Positions 1-6,065 of a stretch of DNA of 6,065 nucleotides are shown here, in pieces. Source of the DNA: Ferruginibacter sp. (GTDB lineage Bacteria > Bacteroidota > Bacteroidia > Chitinophagales > Chitinophagaceae); the NCBI GenBank assembly GCA_025362765.1, contig JANYFI010000717.1, positions 1 through 6,065 on the forward strand, read 5' to 3'. Each line of letters begins with the position of its first letter. The first letter of the stretch is position 1. The notes under the pieces were generated by a model. It searched no databases. It worked only from the letters and a program-made list of their open reading frames with translations, and was not told the DNA's origin. The translations under genes and the position numbers were made by a program.

Positions 1-1
1 A

Positions 2-37
2 TTTGGCATAACTCCAGGGAATGTAATGGGAGAGTAG
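2..37 (+). CDS. Possible 3' end of an upstream gene (partial)
   Basis: The frame starting at base 2 reads FGITPGNVMGE and then TAG at 35-37. This would be the last eleven codons of a gene entering from the left. The peptide looks protein-like and the stop leaves a normal-sized gap before the next gene, but eleven codons cannot identify a family. A second frame, starting at base 1, is open to a TAA at 163-165; its translation looks random and it runs through the putative promoter of the next gene, so I prefer the short frame. It could also be non-coding. No clear terminator follows. Confidence 0.25.
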   Translation, partial: FGITPGNVMGE

Positions 38-149
38 CTAATAAACTTAATTTTTACCCCGTTGTTTCGTATGGGCCGGGCACAATGAAATTGACCTTTT
101 TTCATAACTATTTGAGCTTTAAAAGTAAGCAGGCTTCACGCCGGTCTTT

Positions 150-157
150 TAGTTTTG
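150..157 (+). promoter_or_regulatory. Candidate Bacteroidota -7 promoter element for the GlcG-like gene
   Basis: TAGTTTTG at this position matches the Bacteroidota -7 consensus TAnnTTTG exactly. It would start transcription near base 163 and give a leader of roughly 30 bases before the ATG at 192. The matching -33 TTTG is not present at the usual spacing of about 19-21 bases; the nearest TTTG (111-114) is too far upstream. The call therefore rests on one box and its placement. Confidence 0.35.
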
Positions 158-191
158 CCTTATAAGTTTTTAAAAGCAAAAAAATTAATAA

Positions 192-590
192 ATGAATATT
201 ACACTGGAACATGCGGAAAAAATGATTGCCGCAGCAAAAGCAAAAGCTATTGAACTGGGAACTAAAATGAACATTAGCGTGGTGGATGCCGGGGCTAATA
301 TTTTAGCCTTTGTACGCATGGATGGCGCCTGGTTAGGGTCTGCGGATATTTCCTTAAAAAAGGCAAAGACCGCCCGTTTTTTTGATATGAATACTGGCAT
401 TATTGGAAGTCTTTCACAGCCCGGTGGGTCTTTGTATAATATTGAACACTCCAATGGAGGGCTGATTACTTTTCCTGGTGGTGTTCCTGTTACAGATGAA
501 ACAGGCCAGGTAATTGGCGCTATTGGAGTAAGTGGCAGTTCTGTTGAAAATGATCATGCAGTTGCGACAGCAGGCGCATTAGCTATTTAG
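192..590 (+). CDS. GlcG/HbpS family (DUF336) heme-binding-like protein
   Basis: This 132-residue protein belongs by sequence pattern to the GlcG/HbpS/PduO-C family (DUF336). Visible landmarks are an N-terminal helix (residues 5-22), a strand segment [18 protein letters not shown] (29-46), a helix rich in Lys/Ala (51-64), the PGGSLYNI...SNGG segment (77-90), the GGVPV loop (96-100), and the C-terminal VIGAIGVSG...DHAVATAGA segment (107-129). The length is normal for a single-domain member. There is no signal peptide, so it should be cytoplasmic, unlike exported HbpS-type members. Known relatives bind heme or corrinoid, or are encoded beside glycolate oxidase genes; none of these contexts is visible here, so ligand and role are unknown. 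His7, His86 and His122 are the only histidines and are possible ligands. The ATG is preceded by an A-rich leader without a Shine-Dalgarno box. A strong terminator follows, so it is probably monocistronic. Confidence 0.9.
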   Translation: MNITLEHAEKMIAAAKAKAIELGTKMNISVVDAGANILAFVRMDGAWLGSADISLKKAKTARFFDMNTGIIGSLSQPGGSLYNIEHSNGGLITFPGGVPVTDETGQVIGAIGVSGSSVENDHAVATAGALAI

Positions 591-611
591 TATAAGCGGT
601 GGGTTTTATTT

Positions 612-637
612 GGGTTGCCACAATGGCAACCCTTTTT
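612..637 (+). terminator. Rho-independent terminator after the GlcG-like gene
   Basis: GGGTTGCCA (612-620) and TGGCAACCC (624-632) form a perfect nine-base-pair stem around a CAA loop. If the last A-T pair is open, this is eight pairs with a five-base loop. Five T residues follow at 633-637. It lies 22 bases after the stop codon of the GlcG-like gene, in the right orientation to end that transcript. In the opposite direction the T-run is weaker and interrupted. Confidence 0.9.
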
Positions 638-988
638 CTGTGCCAGGATGTTGATAAACTATAGTTTGCAAGTCCCGAACACGCTTTAGTTCAGGGAGTG
701 TTAGCCCATACAAAGGAAGTTGCTGGCGTCTGCTACTTTGAAATAAGCTGGTGGCAAAAAAGTTGAGCCAACAAACCCGCCGTTTCGGACATGGCATGCG
801 TGATAATAGGTTGATGTTGCATAAGAACAAAAGACCTCTATTTTACGAAACATTGCTGCGTAATACAATGGCGAAATGAGCTAAGATTACCAACTTGCTC
901 TGAGGATGATGGCGCTTCAGAAATATTCCTGGTCGCAAGAACATTGGGAGCAGAAAATCTTGTGGCATGGTAAAGGCAAAGTACCTCT
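638..988. other. Gene-poor spacer with small palindromes; possible dispersed or decayed element
   Basis: This 351-base stretch separates the terminator of the GlcG-like gene from the 3' end of the regulator gene. It contains a perfect 12-base palindrome, AAACTATAGTTT, at 656-667. It also has an imperfect hairpin at 673-697, TCCCGAAC paired with GTTCaGGGA through one bulged A. Several frames stay open for 50-75 codons, none with a recognisable domain or good start. One plus-strand frame open over 815-973 ends in a protein-like tail (DDGASEIFLVARTLGAENL, then VAW and a stop) but has no ATG. The minus-strand frame 830-606 starts with ATG but runs into the terminator stem and has an implausible composition. 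The stretch could be a dispersed intergenic repeat, a decayed gene or plain spacer. I see no convincing terminator for the minus-strand operon here. Confidence 0.35.
656..667. repeat. Perfect 12-base palindrome
   Basis: AAACTATAGTTT is fully self-complementary. It lies 19 bases after the terminator T-run and just before a second, imperfect hairpin at 673-697. It could be a dimeric protein-binding site or part of a repeat element. A palindrome this short in A/T-rich DNA can also arise by chance. Confidence 0.4.
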
Positions 989-1750
989 TTACAGCCATCC
1001 GTACCGTTCTATCAATTTATCTTTTTGCAGGCGTGAAACGGGCAGCACGTCGTTACTGATCATTGTAAGAAGGCTTTCGTTCCGGTTAAAATGTTTTACT
1101 TCGTTAAGGTTAATAATATATTGCCGGTGGATACGAAGGAATTGCTGCTCTTCCAGCACAGGCTGAATATCTTTTAATGTTTTTGATATGAGTATTTTTC
1201 TTTTATCATGCAAAACCAGGTTAGAATAATTGCTGCTGGCTTCTACAAACACAATATCTTTTATGTCAATAAAAATTACGCCCGTTTGGCTGGGGATTGC
1301 TATTTTGGTAATATTTCCTTTTTTAAACTGTTGCTGTAGTATTTGCAGTTGATCTGTTTGAAAGTGTTGGCGCTTTTCTACTTTTATAATCACTTGTTTA
1401 AGTTCGTCAATATTAACAGGCTTAATTAAATAATCAAGTGCATTAAACCGAAAAGCTTTAATGGCAAACTCGTTGTAGGCGGTTACAAAAACTACGGCAA
1501 ATTCAACCGGCATTAATTTCTCCAACAGATCGAACCCGTTTATTACCGGCATTTCAATATCTAAAAGAAGCAGATCGGGTTGAAGCAGTGTTATTTGTTG
1601 CAAGGCTTTAACACTGCTGCTGAAGCTGCCTACAATTTCAAGTTGCGGAAAATATTTTTCAATGTTTAACTGCATTAGCTTAATGCTGTCCGGCTCATCG
1701 TCTATAATTACGGTTCTGATTTTCTCCATAAAAAAAAGGCTGTTTATCAT
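989..1750 (-). CDS. LytTR-type DNA-binding response regulator
   Basis: This is the response regulator of the two-component pair with the upstream kinase gene. Numbered from the internal Met (ATG at 1729), the receiver domain covers about residues 3-120. It has the acidic pair Asp10-Asp11, phosphoacceptor Asp57 in LLLLDIEMP, Thr83 in FVTAY and Lys103 in LIKP, so all catalytic positions are intact. The C-terminal half (about 143-246) is a LytTR DNA-binding domain, with the typical IVFVEASSNYSNL and FLRIHRQYIINL segments. Two starts are possible. ATG at 1750 lies two bases after the kinase stop and has an A/T-rich upstream context favourable in Bacteroidota, adding MINSLFF. ATG at 1729 gives the usual family N-terminus (MEKIRTVIIDDE) but follows a run of eight T. 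I give the longer form; the shorter one (989-1729) is nearly as likely. It should act as a cytoplasmic transcription regulator, probably dimeric. Confidence 0.93.
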   Translation of the reverse strand: MINSLFFMEKIRTVIIDDEPDSIKLMQLNIEKYFPQLEIVGSFSSSVKALQQITLLQPDLLLLDIEMPVINGFDLLEKLMPVEFAVVFVTAYNEFAIKAFRFNALDYLIKPVNIDELKQVIIKVEKRQHFQTDQLQILQQQFKKGNITKIAIPSQTGVIFIDIKDIVFVEASSNYSNLVLHDKRKILISKTLKDIQPVLEEQQFLRIHRQYIINLNEVKHFNRNESLLTMISNDVLPVSRLQKDKLIERYGWL

Positions 1751-1752
1751 TA

Positions 1753-3672
1753 TTATTCTACAGGAATATCTATCCTTATTTCGGTACCTGTTGCATTACC
1801 TTGACCGTCGTACAAATCATTTACTATTACCGACATATTGGTTTTGTACATCTGGTTAATGAGTTCGATTCGTTGGTGCGTAATGCTCATGCCGAATGAT
1901 TTGTGTGCCATGGCTGATTTGCTTTTTAGCTCTGCAGCCCTTGCTCTGCCCACGCCGTTGTCAGTTACTATAACCTCCAAATTATTATCCTGGCAGTTAA
2001 AAGACAAAGTTATTTTTCCGCCATCTTCTTTAGACATTAATCCGTGCCATATTGCATTTTCTACATAAGGTTGTATCAGCATGGGCGGTATTTCTATATA
2101 ATCCATATCCACGTTATTGGCTATGTTTATTTCATAACGCATTTTTTCTTTAAACCGCATGGCCTCCATATCCATATACAATTGTAATGTTTCTATTTCC
2201 TGCGTCAGAGAAATACGGTCGCTTTTAGAATTTTCGAGTACCAGCCGCATCAACCGGGAAAACTTCCCAAGGTATTCGGTCGCCGAATCTGCATTGTTAT
2301 CTACGGCATACAGCTTTATAGAGTTGAGGCAGTTGAAAATGAAATGCGGGTTCATTTGCGAACGCAGTGAATTAAGGGCAGCATCACTTACTTTGCGTTC
2401 AAATTCGGCTTCGCGCTGCTTTTGTTCGGCCCGTTCTTTTTCCAGTTGCAAAATAAGTTTTGCCTGTTTGTTGCGGTTTCTATAAAACACAAAACCACTA
2501 ATGCTAAGCAGTAGCAGCATAAACCCAATACTATACAGCCATTGCTGGCGCAACTGTAGTTTGCTCAGTGTATTGTTTTTGCTTAACAAGGCATTTTGAA
2601 AATGGAGGGAATCTTCCTTTTTATCAAATTCGTACTTCAGTTCCATTTTAGTAAGGGTCTTTTTCTTTTCATCGTAGCTAAGCTTGTCGTTTAAAAGAAT
2701 ATATTGATCAGTGTATACATAAGCGCTATCAAAATGGTGAATACCAGCGTATGCTTTTGAAATGGTATAGATTGCATCCACTTCTATTCCCTGATACCCT
2801 TTCTGTTGAGCAAGTTGTTTTGCTTTAAGCGCATAGCTAAGTGCTGCAGTATATTTACCTTGATAAAGATTAATATCACCTATTTGTCTCAAACTTAATG
2901 CTATCCCATATTCCATACCTAAATCGTCGGCAATAGTTAACGATTCCTGAGTATAATATATGGCACTATCATATTGTTGTCCCTTAAATCCAATAGCTTG
3001 AAGATCAGCCGCTGAAATTTCAGCATATAAGGCCCCCAAACTACTATAAAAATGATACATGTCTTCCTTGTTGCCAGGCTTAAATTGATCGTATAGAAAT
3101 TGTGCTCTTTTAAAATATTGCAAAGCAGTCGTAAAACTGTCTATCCCTACGTAGGTATTGCCAATGTTGCTCAATGTGCCAGCAAGCTCAATTTTATCAC
3201 CTGTTGCTTCATTAATAGTCGTTGCTTTTTTAAAATACAATAAAGCATTTTCACGATTACTTGGTATATGTACATACAGATCGCCAATGCTGTTGTAAAC
3301 CTTTGCCAGCCCTTTTTTATCACCAATGGACTCGCAAATTTTTTCTGCATTCTGTAAGTCATCCAGACTATTTGAAAATTGAGACAGTTTGGTATAATTT
3401 ACCCCTCTTGCCAAATAGGCATTTAGGAGGCTACCGGCATTGTTAATTTTTATTGCCAAAGCAACAGCCTTTTGAGCATACAAAAGCCCTTTACCCGGCT
3501 CAACGCTTTTTAAATAAAAGGCAATGTCATTCAGCAATTTCACTTTGTTGCTGTCTTCTTTCAAATAATCCCTTTCTGCTTTTAGCAATGAATCCAGTGC
3601 AGGCTCCTGTGCCTCCGTTTTTTTAAAGCACAAACAAAACAGGAATAAGGTGGCTGTATACCGTAGCATCAT
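1753..3672 (-). CDS. TPR-containing LytS-type sensor histidine kinase
   Basis: This is the membrane sensor of the two-component pair. Residues 1-21 are a signal peptide (hydrophobic core TATLFLFCLCF, likely cleavage after EA before Gln22). Residues about 40-345 form roughly seven TPR-like helical hairpins that should lie in the periplasm and bind a protein or peptide signal; the fifth has an extended loop around 219-232. A single transmembrane helix (378-397) is followed by a charged coiled coil (about 400-435). The kinase is of the LytS/YehU class (His_kinase family): phospho-acceptor His443 in MNPHFIFN, N-box PYVENAIWHGL with Asn539, and G-box DNGVG (571-575), followed by FGMSITHQRI. All key residues are present. 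The first two codons are both ATG, so the start could be 3672 or 3669. The stop lies two bases before the regulator ATG, implying one operon with coupled translation. The ligand is unknown. Confidence 0.95.
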   Translation of the reverse strand: MMLRYTATLFLFCLCFKKTEAQEPALDSLLKAERDYLKEDSNKVKLLNDIAFYLKSVEPGKGLLYAQKAVALAIKINNAGSLLNAYLARGVNYTKLSQFSNSLDDLQNAEKICESIGDKKGLAKVYNSIGDLYVHIPSNRENALLYFKKATTINEATGDKIELAGTLSNIGNTYVGIDSFTTALQYFKRAQFLYDQFKPGNKEDMYHFYSSLGALYAEISAADLQAIGFKGQQYDSAIYYTQESLTIADDLGMEYGIALSLRQIGDINLYQGKYTAALSYALKAKQLAQQKGYQGIEVDAIYTISKAYAGIHHFDSAYVYTDQYILLNDKLSYDEKKKTLTKMELKYEFDKKEDSLHFQNALLSKNNTLSKLQLRQQWLYSIGFMLLLLSISGFVFYRNRNKQAKLILQLEKERAEQKQREAEFERKVSDAALNSLRSQMNPHFIFNCLNSIKLYAVDNNADSATEYLGKFSRLMRLVLENSKSDRISLTQEIETLQLYMDMEAMRFKEKMRYEINIANNVDMDYIEIPPMLIQPYVENAIWHGLMSKEDGGKITLSFNCQDNNLEVIVTDNGVGRARAAELKSKSAMAHKSFGMSITHQRIELINQMYKTNMSVIVNDLYDGQGNATGTEIRIDIPVE

Positions 3673-3925
3673 AAATTGATTATTAACAAGGTAAAGATAT
3701 TAGAAAACACATGCTATACTGCTGGCAACCTTGCGGAATGGGCATTTTGAATGATGAACAGGCTGTGTTATTGTGTGGGGTGTAATTTACTCTAAGTGTC
3801 TGATTCTACTCTTACACAACAAAACCTTCATTCATCCCCGATATAGTGTTGCTCACACAGTCACAAACAATCACAGTATCTCTCTCATATAACTTCGTCA
3901 GCATATCAGAAATATTATAATTACC
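3673..3925. promoter_or_regulatory. Divergent intergenic region between the kinase operon and the secreted-protein gene
   Basis: These 253 bases must carry the promoters for both the leftward kinase operon and the rightward secreted-protein gene. On the minus strand, TATCTTTA (complement of 3692-3699) matches the -7 consensus TAnnTTTG except for the last base and lies 19 bases before the kinase ATG; no -33 TTTG is evident. On the plus strand, TAGTGTTG (3844-3851) and TAACTTCG (3890-3897) each differ from the consensus at one base and also lack a clear -33 box. Three TCACA copies start at 3853, 3861 and 3871 and could form an operator cluster. I found no match that I would call a LytTR site. 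The region contains no gene. Confidence 0.45.
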
Positions 3926-6065
3926 ATGAAAAAAATTATACTTTTTACGCTGCTCATTTCCGGAGTTGCCACTACCAATGCACAGTGGAGCAATACAACT
4001 AACCAGTTTTACGACTCCCTGGATATGCCTGTTGCCCGGGCTGCCAGCGATCAGAAAAACCCATTGGTTATTAAAAGCGTGCCGGACGGCGGCTATTTTG
4101 TGATATGGGAAGATTTCCGCAATGCCAATGGCAATAGCGACATTTACGCCCAGAAATACGATAAGGACGGGCACAGCCTTTGGGCCACCAACGGCGTTCC
4201 CGTAGCCACAGGAGATGCACCTGATCAGCAGTATTCCAATATCAGCAATGGGGTTGTCAACTACATCAATTACCAAAGCGTAAGCCATGCCGCCAGTGAT
4301 GGCAATGGCGGTTTTTATATTACCTGGCAGGTTTATCTGGCAAGCCCCATAAGTGGCTACGGCGTGTTTGTGCAGCATGTGCGCAGCGATGGCAGCCATG
4401 TTTTTGCCAGTGACGGGTATGGCCTTGCCATTCCTTCTGGCCCGAGCCAGGGCTACACGCAGCCGCAGCTGATAGCCGATGGCAATGGCGGTTTTTTTAT
4501 CGGTTACCTGGATCGCAGTAATAATGGCTATAACCGCGTAATGGCATATTGTTATAAGGATGAAGGCGGTACGCTCAGAAAGTATGGCGGCGGTGCGATG
4601 CATGAGTATAAAAAGCTGGTCTCCCAATCGGGGCCGGGTAAATGCGGACCGTACACCACTTTCGACCCTATATCTTATATCGAGGCAGCTTCTTTTTTTA
4701 TTTTCCCCGATGGACAAGGCGGCTGCGGGGTGGCAATGGCGCTAAAAACAAATTCCGAAGAGGATTATCCTGCGCTTAACCGGCTTGCCAGGGTAAAAAA
4801 AGACTGTCACGTGATAAAAGATGTGCGGGTTACTTTAGATGGTGACCGGTGGTCGGAGAGGCGTGAATTTTTTTACAAAAAAGATACGGTGGTAACGGTT
4901 TATCAGCTCAGTACCTATTATCAAACAATCACTTGCAAGGTCCTTGTCAACGATCCGGTTCCGCCTGGTCAGGAGCCCATTATTGTAGAATATGTATATA
5001 CGGATTACCATATAAATAACCAGGGTTTTGCAGTTCTTAAATCGTTGCCTGTTTATGGCGTTGAAAAAATGAATGCCGCCGTGTTGACTACCGACGGTAA
5101 TATTGACGCCTTGCTGGTAACCTGGAATGAGCGCAATTATATCAATTCAACGCTTACAGGCTTTGCTACCCGGGGCAGAGCGCTGGTCATTGAAAAATAT
5201 GACAGCGTGCCTTATCAGCTTAGCACGGATACGCTGTTCCCGCAGCTTTCTTATAACCCGGTGGGTTCTGCCGGGATGAACAAGCTGAATGACGGCGTAA
5301 ATAATATTGACACATTGATAGCCCCTTCAAATGCTACCTATTTTTATGATTATTCCCTCACCGGTTCGGGCAATAGAGCTTTTTTGATAACCTCCGTTAA
5401 CGGATTGTCTGGCAGCAGCGGCCCTTCTCCTTTTTATTACCAGGAGGCAAAAGTTATCCGCCAGAGTGCCGATTCCTTTGCCCTTAAAATAAATACCGCT
5501 TCTGGTAAAGATACTGGTGTTGTCATCGGCACCGGTACCGGTTATGACCGCTTTGCTTTTTTTGCAGGCGACGGAGCAGGCAATGCAACATTCTATTATG
5601 TGGGTGCCAATGGCCGTGATTATGTAAAAGCCAGTCCGGTAGAAGAAGGTGGCAAGCTGCGTTGGGGTGCTTTGGGTATGCCGCTTAATTCTGGCGGCGT
5701 CAGCGGTTCTTATTATTATCCTTCTTCAGCCTTTCTGTACATGGATGCTGAAGGCAAGGCAGTAGTTGCCTGGAACGACGGGCGAAAAACGCCCGATGGG
5801 TACACGGGAGAAAATGTGTACATCCGCCACCTCGACAGCCTGCTGCAACCCAATTACCAACCGCCGTTGCTCAAAACGCAATTAACTGTCGTGCCTGCTA
5901 ATACTTCTCCTGGCAGAAATTTCGCCCAAAGCAATCCGCAGTCGCTTATCGGCAACAGCAATGCTTGGACAATATTTCAGGTAGCGGTGCCCGGAGTGCA
6001 GAACAACACTGCAACGCCTGTGCTCGCTATCAGGGACGATTACAATTTGGGAACGGTGTCCGTAT
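3926..6065 (+). CDS. Large secreted repeat protein, probable type IX secretion cargo (partial, runs off right edge)
   Basis: The frame is open from ATG 3926 to the window edge with no stop, giving 713 visible codons. Residues 1-19 are a clear signal peptide (MKKIILFTLLISGVATTNA, cleavage before Gln20). The mature part has recurring segments of the form Asp-Gly-x-Gly-Gly followed by a hydrophobic strand and Trp/Tyr: near residues 54-61 (then WEDFRNANGNSDIYAQKYD), 125-134, 185-194, 262-271, 390-400 and 607-618 (VVAWNDGR). Such W-D-R/IYAQ repeats suggest beta-propeller-like blades in exported Bacteroidota proteins. Residues about 275-380 fit the pattern poorly and may be an inserted domain. Five cysteines (209, 240, 267, 294, 337) all fall in the middle third. 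No enzyme motif is recognisable. A C-terminal type IX sorting domain would be expected beyond the edge and is not seen. Codon use appears richer in GGC and GCC than in the kinase operon. Confidence 0.85.
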   Translation, partial: MKKIILFTLLISGVATTNAQWSNTTNQFYDSLDMPVARAASDQKNPLVIKSVPDGGYFVIWEDFRNANGNSDIYAQKYDKDGHSLWATNGVPVATGDAPDQQYSNISNGVVNYINYQSVSHAASDGNGGFYITWQVYLASPISGYGVFVQHVRSDGSHVFASDGYGLAIPSGPSQGYTQPQLIADGNGGFFIGYLDRSNNGYNRVMAYCYKDEGGTLRKYGGGAMHEYKKLVSQSGPGKCGPYTTFDPISYIEAASFFIFPDGQGGCGVAMALKTNSEEDYPALNRLARVKKDCHVIKDVRVTLDGDRWSERREFFYKKDTVVTVYQLSTYYQTITCKVLVNDPVPPGQEPIIVEYVYTDYHINNQGFAVLKSLPVYGVEKMNAAVLTTDGNIDALLVTWNERNYINSTLTGFATRGRALVIEKYDSVPYQLSTDTLFPQLSYNPVGSAGMNKLNDGVNNIDTLIAPSNATYFYDYSLTGSGNRAFLITSVNGLSGSSGPSPFYYQEAKVIRQSADSFALKINTASGKDTGVVIGTGTGYDRFAFFAGDGAGNATFYYVGANGRDYVKASPVEEGGKLRWGALGMPLNSGGVSGSYYYPSSAFLYMDAEGKAVVAWNDGRKTPDGYTGENVYIRHLDSLLQPNYQPPLLKTQLTVVPANTSPGRNFAQSNPQSLIGNSNAWTIFQVAVPGVQNNTATPVLAIRDDYNLGTVSV
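4298..4316 (+). repeat. Direct repeat copy 1 inside the secreted-protein gene
   Basis: Nineteen bases beginning GATGGCAATGGCGG and ending in a T-run are identical to bases 4478-4496. They encode DGNGGF at residues 125-130. The two copies are exactly 180 bases (60 codons) apart, in the same frame, matching the spacing of one repeat unit. Flanking bases are not similar, so only the turn motif is shared. Confidence 0.85.
4478..4496 (+). repeat. Direct repeat copy 2 inside the secreted-protein gene
   Basis: This is the second copy of the 19-base sequence at 4298-4316 and encodes DGNGGF at residues 185-190. Identical codon choice in both copies suggests either a fairly recent duplication or conversion of a repeat unit, or simply strong preference for these codons. 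Confidence 0.85.

Noticed and set aside
1..165. 54-codon open frame from the left edge
   Set aside because: The composition looks random, it crosses the candidate promoter, and it competes with a shorter, more protein-like frame ending at 37.
116..177. Long-range inverted repeat between GCTTTAAAA and TTTTAAAAGC
   Set aside because: It is A/T-rich, needs a bulge, and the candidate promoter lies inside it, so it is unlikely to form as an RNA structure.
185..454. Minus-strand open frame of 89 codons
   Set aside because: It is antisense to the well-recognised GlcG/HbpS family gene and has no recognisable content.
606..830. Minus-strand open frame of 74 codons
   Set aside because: It starts with ATG but reads through the whole terminator hairpin and has an implausible Arg/Leu/Cys-rich composition; treated as part of the spacer.
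906..1166. Plus-strand open frame of 86 codons
   Set aside because: It overlaps the LytTR domain coding region antisense, and its Trp/Arg/Cys-rich translation looks random.
1838..2485. Two plus-strand open frames (1838-2068 and 2159-2485)
   Set aside because: Both are antisense to the histidine kinase catalytic region, which carries intact H, N and G boxes on the other strand.
3610..3672. Lipoprotein signal in the kinase N-terminus (Cys13 or Cys15)
   Set aside because: The residues before these cysteines do not fit a lipobox; a signal peptidase I site after residue 21 fits better.
3812..4717. Minus-strand open frame of 301 codons
   Set aside because: It lies antisense to the signal-peptide region and first repeats of the secreted-protein gene. 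Its translation is a low-complexity Ala/Ile-rich mirror of GGC/GCC-rich sense codons, with no domain. The opposite strand is clearly the coding one.

Overview
The window looks like an ordinary stretch of a Bacteroidota chromosome, most likely Chitinophagaceae or a close relative. The reasons are a LytS-type sensor kinase with periplasmic TPR repeats paired with a LytTR response regulator, a secreted protein with the tryptophan/Asp-Gly repeats common in type IX secretion cargo, starts preceded by A/T-rich sequence instead of a Shine-Dalgarno box, and a TAnnTTTG-like promoter element. The lineage is inferred from these traits and was not tested by any search.

Layout. Bases 1-37 may hold the last codons of an upstream gene. 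Bases 192-590 (+) encode a small cytoplasmic GlcG/HbpS (DUF336) family protein. It appears to be its own transcription unit, with a -7 box about 35 bases before the start codon and a perfect hairpin plus T-run terminator at 612-637. Bases 638-988 are a gene-poor spacer with small palindromes and protein-like fragments but no convincing gene. Bases 989-3672 on the minus strand are a two-gene operon: the TPR sensor kinase (3672 to 1753), followed after two bases by the LytTR regulator (1750 to 989). Bases 3673-3925 are a divergent intergenic region. From 3926 (+) a large secreted protein runs off the right edge with no stop codon; 713 codons are visible.

How the genes work together. The sensor should read an envelope signal through its periplasmic TPR repeats, autophosphorylate a cytoplasmic histidine and pass the phosphate to Asp57 of the regulator (counted from the internal Met), which binds DNA through its LytTR domain. 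The divergently transcribed secreted protein shares the upstream region with this system, so it is the nearest candidate target; this is inference from gene order only. Nothing links the GlcG-like gene functionally to the rest.

I saw no CRISPR array, tRNA, rRNA, transposase or intact insertion sequence. I found no clearly novel system. The points most worth checking are the 638-988 spacer as a possible dispersed repeat, and the secreted protein with its divergent two-component neighbour.
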